A DNA stretch of 49,930 bases from Clostridia bacterium (GTDB lineage Bacteria > Bacillota > Clostridia > Oscillospirales > CAG-272). A program made the position numbers and the translations under genes. Where the stretch lies: positions 1 through 49,930 of the forward strand of contig JAFQEG010000024.1 in the NCBI GenBank assembly GCA_017399145.1, read 5' to 3'. Under the pieces are notes generated by a model. It saw only the letters and a program-made list of their open reading frames with translations, was not told the DNA's origin and made no database searches. Shown in pieces: positions 6,627-16,559 of the stretch. Position 1 is the stretch's first letter, and each line of letters starts with the position of its first letter.

Positions 6627-9458
6627 ATCCTTATAGCCGTTTAAAGCCTTTTTTACGTATATGCCTGTATATGAGTTAGGATTTTTTGCAACCTCCTCGG
6701 GGGTACCCTTAGCGACTATTGTGCCACCACCATCGCCACCCTCAGGACCCATATCAATGATATAGTCTGCGGTTTTGATAACGTCAAGGTTATGCTCAAT
6801 AACGACAACACTATTTCCTGCATCGACAAGTCTTTGAAGCACGGAAATAAGCTTCTTTACGTCCTCGGTGTGCAAGCCTGTTGTAGGCTCGTCAAGAATG
6901 TAAATAGTCTTACCCGTTGACCTTTTTGCAAGCTCAGTTGCAAGCTTAACTCTTTGCGCCTCACCACCTGAAAGGGTAGTAGAGGATTGTCCTATTTTAA
7001 CGTAGCCTAAGCCAACGTCACAAATTGTTTGTAGCTTTTTGGAAATAGATGGAATTTCACTAAAGAAGGTAGCACCCTCCTCAGCAGTCATTTCTAGCAC
7101 GTCGGAAATATTCTTACCCTTGAATTTTACCTCAAGAGTGTCCTTGTTATATCTTTTGCCTTTACATACGTCACATTTAACGTAAACGTCAGGTAAGAAG
7201 TGCATTTCTATCTTCTTAACACCGTCACCCTCACAGCTTTCGCAACGTCCACCCTTTACGTTAAATGAAAAGCGACCAGGACCGAAGGAACGCATTTTTG
7301 CATCAGGTGTTTTTGCAAATAAATCTCTTATTTCAGAGAAAAGACCGGTATACGTGGCTGGATTTGACCTAGGTGTCCTACCGATTGGGGACTGGTCAAT
7401 GGCAATAACCTTATCAAGAGATTCATAGCCCTCAATTCTGTCGCACTTACCTGGATAGGTAATAGCACGATTAAGCTTTTTTGCAAGGCTTTGCAAAAGT
7501 ATCTTGTTTACAAGAGAGGATTTACCCGATCCCGAAACACCGGTAACTGCCACAAAGCAACCTAGAGGAATTTCAACGTCAATGGACTTTAGGTTGTTTT
7601 CTCTTGCACCAAATACCTTTAAGTAATTTCCGTTACCCTTGCGTCTTTTCTTAGGAATTTCAATTGATTTTCTGCCTGATAGGTAAGCGCCTGTTATTGA
7701 GTCCTTACATTCCATAATTTCTTTAGGTGTGCCACAAGCAACCACCTTACCACCATGGACACCTGCGTGTGGTCCTATATCGATAATATAGTCGGATTCT
7801 AGCATAGTTTCCTCATCATGCTCAACAACTATAACAGTATTACCCACGTCTCTTAATTTCTTAAGGGTGTTAATTAGCTTTGAGTTGTCACGTTGATGCA
7901 AGCCAATGCTAGGCTCGTCAAGAATATAAAGCACACCAACAAGGGATGAGCCAATTTGTGTAGCAAGTCTGATTCTTTGTGCCTCGCCACCTGAAAGGGT
8001 AGCTGACTTTCTTGCAAGAGTAAGATATTCAAGACCTACACTCTTTAAAAATCCAAGCCTTGCCTTGATTTCCTTTAAAATCTCCTTAGCAATCTTTTCT
8101 TGACCACCCTCGTATTTTAAGGAGCTTACAAAATCAAGTGCGTTTGTAATTGACATTTTACAAAACTCGTCAATGTTTTTGCCACCAACCTTAACGGAAA
8201 GTGCTTGCTTGTTAAGTCTTTGTCCGTTACAAACAGGACAGGGCACCTCCTCGATAAATTGCTCATAATAGTCAGAGTCAAACATTGTCATTCTTGCTTC
8301 AATGGTTTTTATAATACCCTCAAATTTGACCGTTTGTCTTTTGTGTTGCTTAGCAAAGTATCTGTCAATTGTGTAATATTCGTCCCCTGTACCGTAAAGA
8401 AGTGCATTTAATTGCTCTTCGGTAAAATCCTTTATCGGTGTATCAAGTGAAAAGCCAACTCGTTCACCAACTGCAATTAGAAGAGGACCACTCCAGCTTT
8501 CCTCGTCAATAGTCTTAAAGCCGTTCACCTGTACAGCACCCTCCTTTAGTGAAAGAGAGGTGTCGGGAATAATTTTGTCAGGAGAAATATTTCTCATTTC
8601 GCCAATGCCAAGACAATGAGGACAAGCACCAAAGGGGTTATTAAAGGAGAAGGACCTAGGCTCAAGCTCGCCAAAGCTAATTCCGTGCTCCTCACAGGCA
8701 TAGTTTGTAGAAAACTCGTACTCAACGCCCTCACCCTCACGAGGCACAGTTAAAATATTTACTCGTCCGTCAGTTACCTTAAGTGCGTTTTCAACAGAGT
8801 CAGCAAGACGAGGACGAATATCGCTTTTCATAACTAAACGGTCGATCACAATATCAATTGAGTGCTTTTTAGTCAATTCAAGCTCAATATCCTCGTTTAG
8901 GTCGTAAATTGTGCCGTCAATTCTAAGCCTTGCATAGCCATTCTTACGTGCATCGGCAATAACCTTTTCGTGACGACCCTTTTTACCCTTAACCACAGGG
9001 GCTAGGACTAAAAATCTTTCACCCTCCTCAAAGTCAAGGATACGGTCGATTATTTGGTCAACGCTTTGTTGCTTAATTTCTTTATTACATACAGGACAAT
9101 GCACAACGCCGAGCCTTGCATATAAAAGTCTTAGGTAGTCGTAAATTTCAGTAACAGTACCAACCGTTGACCTTGGATTTTTAGAGGTAGTTTTTTGGTC
9201 GATTGAAATAGCAGGGGAAAGACCCTCAATAGAGTCAACGTCTGGCTTATCAAGCTGACCTAAAAACTGTCTTGCATAAGAGGACAAGGACTCAACAAAG
9301 CGCCTGTGTCCCTCAGCATATATAGTATCGAAGGCAAGAGAGGACTTACCGGACCCGGAAAGACCTGTCAAGATAACAAGCTTGTCTCTAGGGATAGTAA
9401 CGTCAATATTCTTGAGGTTGTTTACTCTTGCACCTCTTATTTCGATTTTATCCTTCAT
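6624..9458 (-). CDS. uvrA: UvrA, excinuclease ABC subunit A
   Basis: 944 residues, full length for the family. UvrA is the damage-sensing ATPase of nucleotide excision repair and loads UvrB onto lesions. Two ABC ATPase modules are present: the first Walker A is GLSGSGKSS (residues 32-40), and a second, GVSGSGKSS, lies near residue 645. Signature sequences TLSGGEAQR occur twice. Zinc-binding Cys pairs are seen in [22 protein letters not shown] and the CESCEGDG...CDVC module. It follows uvrB by 10 bases in the same direction, so the two are translated from one transcript and are probably coupled. Confidence 0.97.
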   Translation of the reverse strand: MKDKIEIRGARVNNLKNIDVTIPRDKLVILTGLSGSGKSSLAFDTIYAEGHRRFVESLSSYARQFLGQLDKPDVDSIEGLSPAISIDQKTTSKNPRSTVGTVTEIYDYLRLLYARLGVVHCPVCNKEIKQQSVDQIIDRILDFEEGERFLVLAPVVKGKKGRHEKVIADARKNGYARLRIDGTIYDLNEDIELELTKKHSIDIVIDRLVMKSDIRPRLADSVENALKVTDGRVNILTVPREGEGVEYEFSTNYACEEHGISFGELEPRSFSFNNPFGACPHCLGIGEMRNISPDKIIPDTSLSLKEGAVQVNGFKTIDEESWSGPLLIAVGERVGFSLDTPIKDFTEEQLNALLYGTGDEYYTIDRYFAKQHKRQTVKFEGIIKTIEARMTMFDSDYYEQFIEEVPCPVCNGQRLNKQALSVKVGGKNIDEFCKMSITNALDFVSSLKYEGGQEKIAKEILKEIKARLGFLKSVGLEYLTLARKSATLSGGEAQRIRLATQIGSSLVGVLYILDEPSIGLHQRDNSKLINTLKKLRDVGNTVIVVEHDEETMLESDYIIDIGPHAGVHGGKVVACGTPKEIMECKDSITGAYLSGRKSIEIPKKRRKGNGNYLKVFGARENNLKSIDVEIPLGCFVAVTGVSGSGKSSLVNKILLQSLAKKLNRAITYPGKCDRIEGYESLDKVIAIDQSPIGRTPRSNPATYTGLFSEIRDLFAKTPDAKMRSFGPGRFSFNVKGGRCESCEGDGVKKIEMHFLPDVYVKCDVCKGKRYNKDTLEVKFKGKNISDVLEMTAEEGATFFSEIPSISKKLQTICDVGLGYVKIGQSSTTLSGGEAQRVKLATELAKRSTGKTIYILDEPTTGLHTEDVKKLISVLQRLVDAGNSVVVIEHNLDVIKTADYIIDMGPEGGDGGGTIVAKGTPEEVAKNPNSYTGIYVKKALNGYKD

Positions 9459-9468
9459 TTTTTGTTCC

Positions 9469-11430
9469 TTATTTCTTTATTGAAGCACGTAGCTCCTTAA
9501 TTTTATCACGTAGGAAGGCAGCCTTCTCAAAGTCAAGCTTGGAGGAGGCAGAGCGCATTTCCCTTGTGTATTCCTCAATAAGACTTTCCTTGTCAGCCTT
9601 AGATAGCTTAGCCTTCTTTTTCTCGTCGGATTTTTTACCAAGGTCGATAATATCGTGCACACCCTTGATAATAGTTTTTGGAACTATACCGTTTTCCTCG
9701 TTATATTCCATTTGTACACGGCGACGACGATTTGTTTCGTCAATTGCACTCTTCATAGACCTTGTTATCTTGTCTGCATACATAATAACTTGACCGTTTG
9801 CGTTTCTTGCAGCACGACCGATTGTCTGTATAAGTGAGGTTTCGGAACGGAAAAGACCCTCTTTATCAGCATCGAGAATAGCAACTAGGGAAACCTCGGG
9901 AATATCAAGTCCCTCACGAAGTAGGTTAATACCTACTAGCACGTCAAACTCCCCTGTGCGAAGTCCACGGATAATTTCCATTCTTTCCATAGTGTCAACG
10001 TTGTGGTGAATGTACTTTGCACTAACACCATTACCACGAATAAACTCGGTTAGGTCCTCTGCCATTTTGGTGGTAAGAGTAGTTACAAGGACCTTGTCGC
10101 CCTTTTCAACTCTTAGCTTGATTTCGCCTAAAACGTCGTCAACCTGTGTTGAAATTGGACGTACAATAATTTCAGGGTCAACAAGACCCGTTGGACGAAT
10201 TAATTGCTCGGCAATTCTTGTGGATTGCTCCCTTTCGTAGTCCGATGGGGTAGCAGACACATAAACCACCTGATTTAGCTTGCTTGTAAATTCCTCGAAA
10301 TTCAAGGGTCTGTTATCGTAAGCCGATGGAAGCCTAAAGCCGTACTCAACAAGGTTAGTTTTTCTTGCTAAATCCCCACCACTCATACCTCTTATTTGAG
10401 GCACACTTACGTGGCTTTCGTCGATAAACATTATATAATCCTTAGGGAAGTAGTCAAGCAAGGTGTAGGGAGTTGACCCAGGTGCACGACCTGACAAAAT
10501 ACGTGAGTAGTTTTCAACACCTGAGCAAAAGCCGATTTCCTTTAGCATTTCAATATCGTATTTTGTTCTTTCCTCAATACGTTGTGCCTCAATTAGCTTG
10601 TTACGAGACTTAAAATATTCAACCCTTTCCTTCATTTCTTGATAAATTTGGTCAAGGGCGGAGTCCTTTTTATCTTGTGAAACAACATAGTGATTTGCAG
10701 GAAAAATTACTGTATATTTTAGGTTGCGCAAAACCTCGCCGGTTAGCACGTTGATTTCGCAAAGCCTTTCGATTTCGTCACCAAAAAACTCAACTCGAAT
10801 AGCCTTATCCCCTGAGGATGCAGGTAGAATTTCAACCACGTCACCCCTAATTCTAAACTTATTACGGACAAAGTTAATATCGTTTCTTTCATAGGACATT
10901 GAGATAAGCTGCTTTACAAGGGTATCTCTTGACATAGCGCTACCTTCTCTTATGCCGATTTGCATATTTTGGTATTCCTGTGGGTCACCAAGAGAATAAA
11001 TACAGGATACACTAGCAACTATGATTACGTCACGACGCTCAAATAAAGCACTTGTTGCACTGTGTCTTAGCTTATCAATTTCGTCGTTAATCATTGCGTC
11101 CTTTTCAATGTACATATCCTTACCTGGGATATATGCCTCAGGCTGATAATAATCATAATAGGACACGAAATATTCAACCGAGGCATCAGGGAAAAGCTCA
11201 CGCATTTCAGAGCAAACCTGCGCTGCAAGGGTTTTGTTTGGCTCGAAAATAATAGTAGGGCGATTGACGTTTGCAATTACGTTTGCCATAGTAAAGGTTT
11301 TGCCTGAGCCGGTTACACCTAATAGTGTTTGTGCACGCTCACCCTTTAAAATTCCGTCAGTTAACAGCTCAATTGCCTGTGGCTGGTCGCCTGTTGGCTT
11401 ATATGAGCTTTTTAGAACAAATTTATCCAT
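9469..11430 (-). CDS. uvrB: UvrB, excinuclease ABC subunit B
   Basis: 653 residues from the ATG at 11428-11430. A longer frame to 11451 has an upstream ATG, but the ribosome site (AGGGGG) lies inside it, so the downstream ATG is preferred. UvrB is the helicase-like core of nucleotide excision repair; it verifies the lesion and recruits UvrC. Walker A is GVTGSGKT (38-45), the beta-hairpin region [10 protein letters not shown] is present, and the C-terminus ends in a UVR motif ([16 protein letters not shown]) that binds UvrC. I saw no LexA-type GAAC-N4-GTTC box upstream. Confidence 0.97.
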   Translation of the reverse strand: MDKFVLKSSYKPTGDQPQAIELLTDGILKGERAQTLLGVTGSGKTFTMANVIANVNRPTIIFEPNKTLAAQVCSEMRELFPDASVEYFVSYYDYYQPEAYIPGKDMYIEKDAMINDEIDKLRHSATSALFERRDVIIVASVSCIYSLGDPQEYQNMQIGIREGSAMSRDTLVKQLISMSYERNDINFVRNKFRIRGDVVEILPASSGDKAIRVEFFGDEIERLCEINVLTGEVLRNLKYTVIFPANHYVVSQDKKDSALDQIYQEMKERVEYFKSRNKLIEAQRIEERTKYDIEMLKEIGFCSGVENYSRILSGRAPGSTPYTLLDYFPKDYIMFIDESHVSVPQIRGMSGGDLARKTNLVEYGFRLPSAYDNRPLNFEEFTSKLNQVVYVSATPSDYEREQSTRIAEQLIRPTGLVDPEIIVRPISTQVDDVLGEIKLRVEKGDKVLVTTLTTKMAEDLTEFIRGNGVSAKYIHHNVDTMERMEIIRGLRTGEFDVLVGINLLREGLDIPEVSLVAILDADKEGLFRSETSLIQTIGRAARNANGQVIMYADKITRSMKSAIDETNRRRRVQMEYNEENGIVPKTIIKGVHDIIDLGKKSDEKKKAKLSKADKESLIEEYTREMRSASSKLDFEKAAFLRDKIKELRASIKK

Positions 11431-11466
11431 AAAAAACGCCCCCTTAATCAAAATTTCCTAAAGGAT

Positions 11467-11495
11467 ATTTTAACATATATCATTTTAAAAGTAAA
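11467..11495 (-). promoter_or_regulatory. Promoter of uvrB-uvrA
   Basis: On the minus strand TTTACT (11490-11495), a 17-base spacer and TAAAAT (11467-11472). No SOS-box-like palindrome overlaps it. Confidence 0.65.
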
Positions 11496-11534
11496 TAGAA
11501 TATAAAACAAAAATTCAAAGAAAATATTTGGAAG

Positions 11535-11568
11535 AAAAAGAGGGCTACCCACAAAAAATGGGTAGCCT
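11535..11568 (-). terminator. Terminator after hslO
   Basis: GGCTACCC (11543-11550) pairs with GGGTAGCC (11560-11567); on the minus strand the hairpin is followed by CTCTTTTTCTTCC. It lies directly after the hslO stop at 11574. Confidence 0.8.
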
Positions 11569-11573
11569 AAAAT

Positions 11574-12464
11574 TTATTTCTTATCGAAAAGCGCAAGGGA
11601 TTGCTCCTTTGTAAATTCGTACTTCTTATTACAGAAGTGACAGTCAAGAGTGATTTTTTCCTCCTCGCCATTTTCCCTTTGCTCGGAAAGGATTTGCAAA
11701 ACCTCTTTTTTGCCAATGCTAAATAGTGCCCTTTCGGTGCGTTCACGTGTACAATCACACTTGTATTCAACGGTTAATTCATCAAAAAGGTCATACTCAA
11801 TTCCATCAAGGGCAATTTTTAAAACATCCACGTTTGAAAGACCCTTATCAAATAGTGTAGACACATTAGTAAGCTTTTTTGCATTTTCTTCAAGCTTAGC
11901 AATTACCTCTTCATCAGGAAAGGGTAGCAATTGTACGAAAACACCACCGGCAGATTGACATCTGTAATCCTTGCCAACTAAAACACCAAGGGCGCAAAGG
12001 GTAGGTGTTTGCTCACTAGTTGCGTAATATTGTGCAATATCCTCGGCAACCTCACCAGAAACAAGCTCAATATTTCCGTTGTAGGGCACCTCGTCACCTA
12101 CATCCTTAGATACGGAAAGAATACCACCACCTACAATGCCAGAAACGTCAAGCTTTCCATTTGGCTTAAGTGGCTTGTCGGCACAAGGGTTAGAAACGTA
12201 GCCCTTTACATTTCCATAGTAGTCACTAACGCAAAGAGTAGTACCGGCAATTCCATTGCCACGAATGGCAACTGTCATTGTGCATTCAGGCTCAGGTAGC
12301 ATTGTGCCCATAACAGATGAAGCAGTTAAAAGCCTACCTAAAAGGGCAGTTGCAGTAGGTGATGTGTTGTGATGCGAGATAGCCTCGTTTACAATATCGG
12401 TTGAGTTTATAACGTAGGCACGAGCACTTCCATCTCGTGTCATTGCACGTAAAATAGTTGACAT
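11574..12464 (-). CDS. hslO: Hsp33, redox-regulated chaperone
   Basis: 296 residues, the usual length. Hsp33 is a cytoplasmic holdase that becomes active when oxidative stress releases zinc from its C-terminal switch. The four switch cysteines are present as C-X-C (236, 238) and C-X-X-C (275, 278). The N-terminal domain carries the family motif region NPxADxPLKPNGKLDV. It is the second gene of a two-gene unit, 12 bases after a methyltransferase gene, with a terminator right behind it. The start ATG has a ribosome site AAAGGAG. Confidence 0.95.
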   Translation of the reverse strand: MSTILRAMTRDGSARAYVINSTDIVNEAISHHNTSPTATALLGRLLTASSVMGTMLPEPECTMTVAIRGNGIAGTTLCVSDYYGNVKGYVSNPCADKPLKPNGKLDVSGIVGGGILSVSKDVGDEVPYNGNIELVSGEVAEDIAQYYATSEQTPTLCALGVLVGKDYRCQSAGGVFVQLLPFPDEEVIAKLEENAKKLTNVSTLFDKGLSNVDVLKIALDGIEYDLFDELTVEYKCDCTRERTERALFSIGKKEVLQILSEQRENGEEEKITLDCHFCNKKYEFTKEQSLALFDKK

Positions 12465-12476
12465 TTTGTTCTCCTT

Positions 12477-13235
12477 TTATTTTTTACATCTTACGGTAAA
12501 GCACCATTTTTCGTTGTCGTCGTTTGCAGGATTTTCACTAAAATCCCCCTTGACGTGTATGATTTCAAAGCCACACTCTAAAAGTGCACCTTCAATTTGC
12601 TTTCTCGAATAGCATTTTTCTGTTTGGATTTCCTTATATCTTTCATAGCTACCATTTGGTTGCCTTTCAAATATGCTTAGGTAAAATCTACAAAGCTTAC
12701 TTTTTTCGTTGTAGTCGTTTTGCCATGCTAAGAGGGTGTCCTTGTCCTCAATAACATAATCGTTTTGACCATAAAATTCCTTAAATCTTTTAGGGGTATT
12801 TATATCAAAAACAAACACTCCGTCGGGAATTAAGTAGTTGTGCACTAGTGAAAAGCACTTTTTCACCTGACTTAGCTTGGTTAAGTAATTTATGCTATCA
12901 AGAGTACAAACACAAGCATCTACTGTGCCATAAAGCTCAAAATCGGTCATATCCTGACATAGCCATAGAATATCGTTAATGCCCTTGTCGTAGCATATGT
13001 CCTTAGCCTGTGATAGCATTTCCTCGCTTAAGTCGATGCCAGTCATATCAAAGCCCTTGTCACGTAGCAAAAAGGTAAGCTTACCCGTGCCACAGGCAAG
13101 GTCTAGGACTAGATTAGTTTTTGTAAGCTGGTTTTCACGAATTTCCTTAGTTAAATAATCTGCAATAGCTAGGTAATCACAGCCATAATTTAAGCTATCG
13201 TACACTGAGGCAAGTGAAGAATATTGCTTATCCAT
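12477..13235 (-). CDS. Class I SAM-dependent methyltransferase
   Basis: 252 residues. Motif I, VLDLACGTGKLTFLL (about 43-57), binds S-adenosylmethionine. Post-I acidic residue GIDLSEEML and the region CTLDSINYL follow. The overall layout matches the Methyltransf_11/25 type with a small insertion domain (FERQPNGSYERYKEIQTEKCYS), common in Firmicutes. The substrate cannot be told from sequence. It is co-transcribed with hslO downstream. A consensus-like promoter lies at 13268-13296, and the ribosome site AAGGAAAGG precedes the ATG. Confidence 0.85.
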   Translation of the reverse strand: MDKQYSSLASVYDSLNYGCDYLAIADYLTKEIRENQLTKTNLVLDLACGTGKLTFLLRDKGFDMTGIDLSEEMLSQAKDICYDKGINDILWLCQDMTDFELYGTVDACVCTLDSINYLTKLSQVKKCFSLVHNYLIPDGVFVFDINTPKRFKEFYGQNDYVIEDKDTLLAWQNDYNEKSKLCRFYLSIFERQPNGSYERYKEIQTEKCYSRKQIEGALLECGFEIIHVKGDFSENPANDDNEKWCFTVRCKK

Positions 13236-13267
13236 TCCAAAAAGCCACCTTTCCTTAAGTTCATATT

Positions 13268-13296
13268 ATTTTAGCACAAAACTTTTATAAAGTAAA
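13268..13296 (-). promoter_or_regulatory. Promoter of the methyltransferase-hslO unit
   Basis: On the minus strand TTTACT (13291-13296), a 17-base spacer and TAAAAT (13268-13273) with TGC just before the -10 box. Both boxes are the same as those of the uvrB promoter. Confidence 0.7.
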
Positions 13297-13310
13297 GATA
13301 TTTAAGGAAA

Positions 13311-14666
13311 TTATTCCTTGAAAAGTAGTTGCTTAATTCCACAAAGGTCACCAGCCCCCATTAAAAGCACAAGGTCGCAATCGGTTGATTTGATTTTATC
13401 TACTACCTCGCTTCTATCTTTTATAAGTGTTCCACCACAGTCACGGGCAAATTTCTCTTCGTCTAAGCCGTATATATTTTCCTCTCTTGCACTAAAGGTA
13501 GGAAGAATAATAAGGCTACTAGCAACTCTTAGTGACTTGCAAAATTCGTCATACAAGGAAACTGTCCTTGAGTAGGTATGAGGCTGAAAAACGCAAAGGA
13601 TTTTCTTCTTACCATTGTCAATAGCCGAGTCAAGAGTACATTTAATTTCGCTAGGGTGGTGGGCATAATCCTCAAAAATATCTACCCCTGTGTCTGTTTT
13701 TCCTAAAAAGTCCATTCGCCTTTTAAGCCCTCTGTATTCAAAAAGAGCACTTGAAATAATAGAGGGTGCAATACCAAAATTGTGTGCAATTGAAAAAGCG
13801 CAAAGACTATCGTAAATATAGTGGGTGCCACTCTGTGATAAATAACACCTTGCAATCTCCGTACCCTTATAAATGACAATATAGCTACTAGGCGACAAAA
13901 GCTTAGCCATATAGTCTGCATTATTTTGTATTCCATAGGTAATTATATTGTTATGATTTATGCCTTGGGATAGCTTGTCGTCAACGTTAATATAGACACT
14001 CTGTGCGTAATTTGCGAATTTTTGAAAGGATTTTACTATATCCTCAACCGAATTGAAATAGTCTAAATGCTCACTATCTATATTGAGTATTCCTGCATCA
14101 GTTGGCGACTGACATAAAAAAGAATCTAGATACTCGCATGCTTCAAAAATACACACGTCCTTCTTGTCGATTATACTACACGACCCTGTTGATTTCATTT
14201 CGGCACCACAAAAGACAGTAGGGTGTCTGTGAGCCTTTGTAAATATACATTCAAGCATTGCAGTCGTAGTGCTTTTTCCGTGCATTCCACACACGCCTAT
14301 GCGTTTTTTATAGTTAGATACCACGTACCCAAGAAAATTTGCACGGGAAATTAATGGTATATGCTTCTTTTTTGCTTGCTTATACTCAAAATTATCCTCG
14401 TCAATAGCCCCGGTGTAAACTACTAGGTCCATACCCTCAACGTTGTCGGGGGTTGACTTGTAGGTTATTTTACATAGGTGCTCTAGCTTCTTAGTTATAT
14501 TTGTTCTTTTGCTGTCATATCCATACACGTCCTTGCCCATATATCGACAATATGTAGCAAGCGAGGACATGCTAACACCACCTATTCCTATGAAAAATAG
14601 CTGTCTTGCCTCTGTAAACAAATTATGAATTTCACTAGCTGATAAATTGGTGTTTTGAATTGCCAT
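13311..14666 (-). CDS. murC: MurC, UDP-N-acetylmuramate-L-alanine ligase
   Basis: 451 residues from the ATG at 14664-14666, which follows a GGGGG ribosome site; a longer in-frame start at 14711 has no such site. MurC adds L-alanine to UDP-MurNAc in peptidoglycan synthesis, using ATP. The N-terminal UDP-binding region FFIGIGGVSMSSLA (24-37) is typical. The ATP loop is GMHGKST (127-133). The conserved EDYAHHPSEI, with the His pair specific to Mur ligases, is near residue 330. It stands alone, divergent from spoVG and with no other cell-wall gene nearby. Confidence 0.95.
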   Translation of the reverse strand: MAIQNTNLSASEIHNLFTEARQLFFIGIGGVSMSSLATYCRYMGKDVYGYDSKRTNITKKLEHLCKITYKSTPDNVEGMDLVVYTGAIDEDNFEYKQAKKKHIPLISRANFLGYVVSNYKKRIGVCGMHGKSTTTAMLECIFTKAHRHPTVFCGAEMKSTGSCSIIDKKDVCIFEACEYLDSFLCQSPTDAGILNIDSEHLDYFNSVEDIVKSFQKFANYAQSVYINVDDKLSQGINHNNIITYGIQNNADYMAKLLSPSSYIVIYKGTEIARCYLSQSGTHYIYDSLCAFSIAHNFGIAPSIISSALFEYRGLKRRMDFLGKTDTGVDIFEDYAHHPSEIKCTLDSAIDNGKKKILCVFQPHTYSRTVSLYDEFCKSLRVASSLIILPTFSAREENIYGLDEEKFARDCGGTLIKDRSEVVDKIKSTDCDLVLLMGAGDLCGIKQLLFKE

Positions 14667-14753
14667 AACAGAAAACCCCCGTAAATTTGATAAAAAGCGA
14701 CACTTCGTCACAAAAAATACTAGACCATTTCACAAAATCATTTCACATTATAC

Positions 14754-14782
14754 TTATTTTATTCACATTCCCTTGCTATAAT
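14754..14782 (+). promoter_or_regulatory. Probable promoter of spoVG
   Basis: An extended -10 box TGCTATAAT (TATAAT at 14777-14782) with a weak -35 TTATTT (14754-14759) and a 17-base spacer. In Bacillus spoVG is driven by sigma-H, but no clear sigma-H motif is visible here. A transcript from this site would have a leader of about 80 bases. Confidence 0.6.
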
Positions 14783-14868
14783 TATTATGTCAAATAAAAA
14801 CTTGCTCTTGATATGTTCTCAAACTCTAAAAGGACAGGCACGGGCAGACTGAAAGTGAGGAAATAAAA

Positions 14869-15156
14869 ATGACTATTACCGACATCAAAATCAGAAAGTT
14901 TTTCAACGAGGGACCAATGAAGGCAGTTGTATCCGTAACATTTGACGGTGCACTTGCAGTACACGACGTAAAGGTTATCAATGCAAAGGACAAGTATTTC
15001 ATCGTTATGCCTAGCCGTAAGAATCCAGATGGCACATACAGAGATATTGTTCATCCAATCAACGCAGAGTTTAGAGCAGAGCTTGAGGGTGCTGTAATTA
15101 AGGCTTACTTCGAGGGACTAGCTGATGCAGAGTTTGAGGAGCCTCAGGGTGTATAA
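14869..15156 (+). CDS. spoVG: SpoVG, septation/sporulation regulator and RNA-binding protein
   Basis: 95 residues, the usual length. The family signature is clear: TDIKIRKF near the start, KAVVSVTFDGALAVHDVKVI, and FIVMPSRK with HPINAEFRAELE. SpoVG is a small global regulator that binds RNA or DNA and, in spore formers, affects asymmetric septation; it also occurs in non-sporulating Firmicutes, so its presence alone does not show sporulation. It has a ribosome site GTGAGG and its own terminator, so it forms a one-gene unit. Confidence 0.96.
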   Translation: MTITDIKIRKFFNEGPMKAVVSVTFDGALAVHDVKVINAKDKYFIVMPSRKNPDGTYRDIVHPINAEFRAELEGAVIKAYFEGLADAEFEEPQGV

Positions 15157-15163
15157 TTAAATG

Positions 15164-15193
15164 AATTCTCGGTGAAATGCCGAGAATTTTTTT
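15164..15193 (+). terminator. Terminator after spoVG
   Basis: AATTCTCGG (15164-15172) pairs with CCGAGAATT (15180-15188) around a 7-base loop, followed by a T run. Confidence 0.9.
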
Positions 15194-15204
15194 ATTTTCT
15201 CATA

Positions 15205-15232
15205 TTGACATACGAAATAAAGGTGCTATAAT
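15205..15232 (+). promoter_or_regulatory. Promoter of hisS-aspS
   Basis: TTGACA (15205-15210), a 16-base spacer and TATAAT (15227-15232), both perfect. The leader is short (about 50 bases), and no T-box structure is present, so the synthetases are not under tRNA-sensing attenuation here. Confidence 0.85.
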
Positions 15233-15288
15233 ATATTAAAGACTTTTAAATAATTTATACGTTATAGTATATGCATAAAGGAGCTAAT

Positions 15289-16548
15289 ATGGCAGTTAAA
15301 ATTCAAAAGCCAAGAGGCACAATGGATATTTTTCCAAGTGATGCACTTGTTTGGCAAAAAATAGAAAGCAAGGCAACCGAGGTTGCAGCTAGGTTTGGCT
15401 TTGGCGAGATTCGTACACCTACCTTTGAGGACCTTTCCTTATTCAAGCGTGGCGTTGGTGAGGTAACTGACGTTGTGCAAAAGGAAATGTACGTTTTTCA
15501 AGATAAGGAGGACCGTACCTTTGCATTAAGACCGGAGGGTACTGCATCTGTTGTACGTGCTATTATTGAAAACGGCAAGGCATCTGACGTTATGCCACTA
15601 AGATATTTCTATCTTATAAATTGCTTTAGATACGAAAAGCCACAGGCAGGCAGAAGTCGTGAGTTTTTCCAATTTGGTACTGAAATGTTTGGTACAAAGG
15701 ACGCAAGTGCAGATGCAACTGTTATTGCTCTTGCAAATACCCTTTTCAAGGAGCTTGAAATTAAGGACGTTGAATTGCACATAAATTCAATCGGCTGTCC
15801 CGAGTGCAGACCTAAGTATAGAGAGGCACTAGTTAATTATTTTAAATCTCACGAGGACAAGCTTTGCGATACCTGTCGCGAAAGATTAAAGACTAACCCC
15901 TTACGTGTGCTTGACTGTAAGAGTCCTATTTGCTCAGAGATTGCAAAGGACGCACCTAACACAATTGACTACCTTTGCCCTGAGTGCGACGAGCACTTTA
16001 ACGATTTGAAGTCATACCTAAACGCACAAGGCATTGATTATAAGGTTGACACAAGAATTGTTCGTGGACTTGACTACTACACAAAGACTGTCTTTGAGTT
16101 TATCTGTAACAAAATAGGCGCTCAAAGCACAATTTGTGGTGGTGGACGCTATGACGGACTTATGGAACAGCTAGGTGGCCCTTCATTGCCTGGTATAGGC
16201 TTTGGTATGGGACTTACCCGTCTAATTCTTGCAATGGAAGCAAGCGGTGCATCAGCAATTGACGTACCTAAGCCTCTTGTATATATTGCACCTATGGGCA
16301 AGGATGCAAGAGTTAAGGCACTTTCCCTAGTAGCTCAATTGAGAAATAAGGGCATTTACGCAGAATGTGACATAAGTGCAAGAAGCCTAAAGGCACAGAT
16401 GAAGTATGCTGACAAAATCGGCGCACACTACACCTTGATTATAGGCGATAGTGAGCTTGAATGTGGTAAGGCACAGCTTAAGGATATGACAAATAGCACT
16501 CAAAAGGAAATTGAAATTGATAGTCTTATTAAGGAATTATTAGACTAA
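15289..16548 (+). CDS. hisS: Histidyl-tRNA synthetase
   Basis: 419 residues from the ATG at 15289, which has AAAGGAG at 15277-15283; the in-frame ATG at 15271 has no such site. A class II synthetase that charges tRNA-His. Visible signatures are the N-terminal KPRGTMDIFP, motif 2 around FRYEKPQAGRSREFFQFG, the histidine loop RGLDYYTKTVFEF, and GGGRYDGLMEQLGG. The C-terminal anticodon-binding domain starts near residue 330. It is followed after 11 bases by aspS, the common Firmicutes order. Confidence 0.96.
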   Translation: MAVKIQKPRGTMDIFPSDALVWQKIESKATEVAARFGFGEIRTPTFEDLSLFKRGVGEVTDVVQKEMYVFQDKEDRTFALRPEGTASVVRAIIENGKASDVMPLRYFYLINCFRYEKPQAGRSREFFQFGTEMFGTKDASADATVIALANTLFKELEIKDVELHINSIGCPECRPKYREALVNYFKSHEDKLCDTCRERLKTNPLRVLDCKSPICSEIAKDAPNTIDYLCPECDEHFNDLKSYLNAQGIDYKVDTRIVRGLDYYTKTVFEFICNKIGAQSTICGGGRYDGLMEQLGGPSLPGIGFGMGLTRLILAMEASGASAIDVPKPLVYIAPMGKDARVKALSLVAQLRNKGIYAECDISARSLKAQMKYADKIGAHYTLIIGDSELECGKAQLKDMTNSTQKEIEIDSLIKELLD

Positions 16549-16559
16549 CGGAGGAAAAT

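Noticed and set aside
11431-11495. An SOS (LexA) site before uvrB.
   Set aside because: No GAAC-N4-GTTC-like palindrome is present near the promoter.
14667-14868. A short reading frame between murC and spoVG.
   Set aside because: Frames in this gap are on the opposite strand of spoVG or lack a ribosome site; the gap holds the divergent promoters.
15233-15288. A T-box leader before hisS.
   Set aside because: The leader is only about 50 bases and lacks the T-box sequence and a terminator hairpin.
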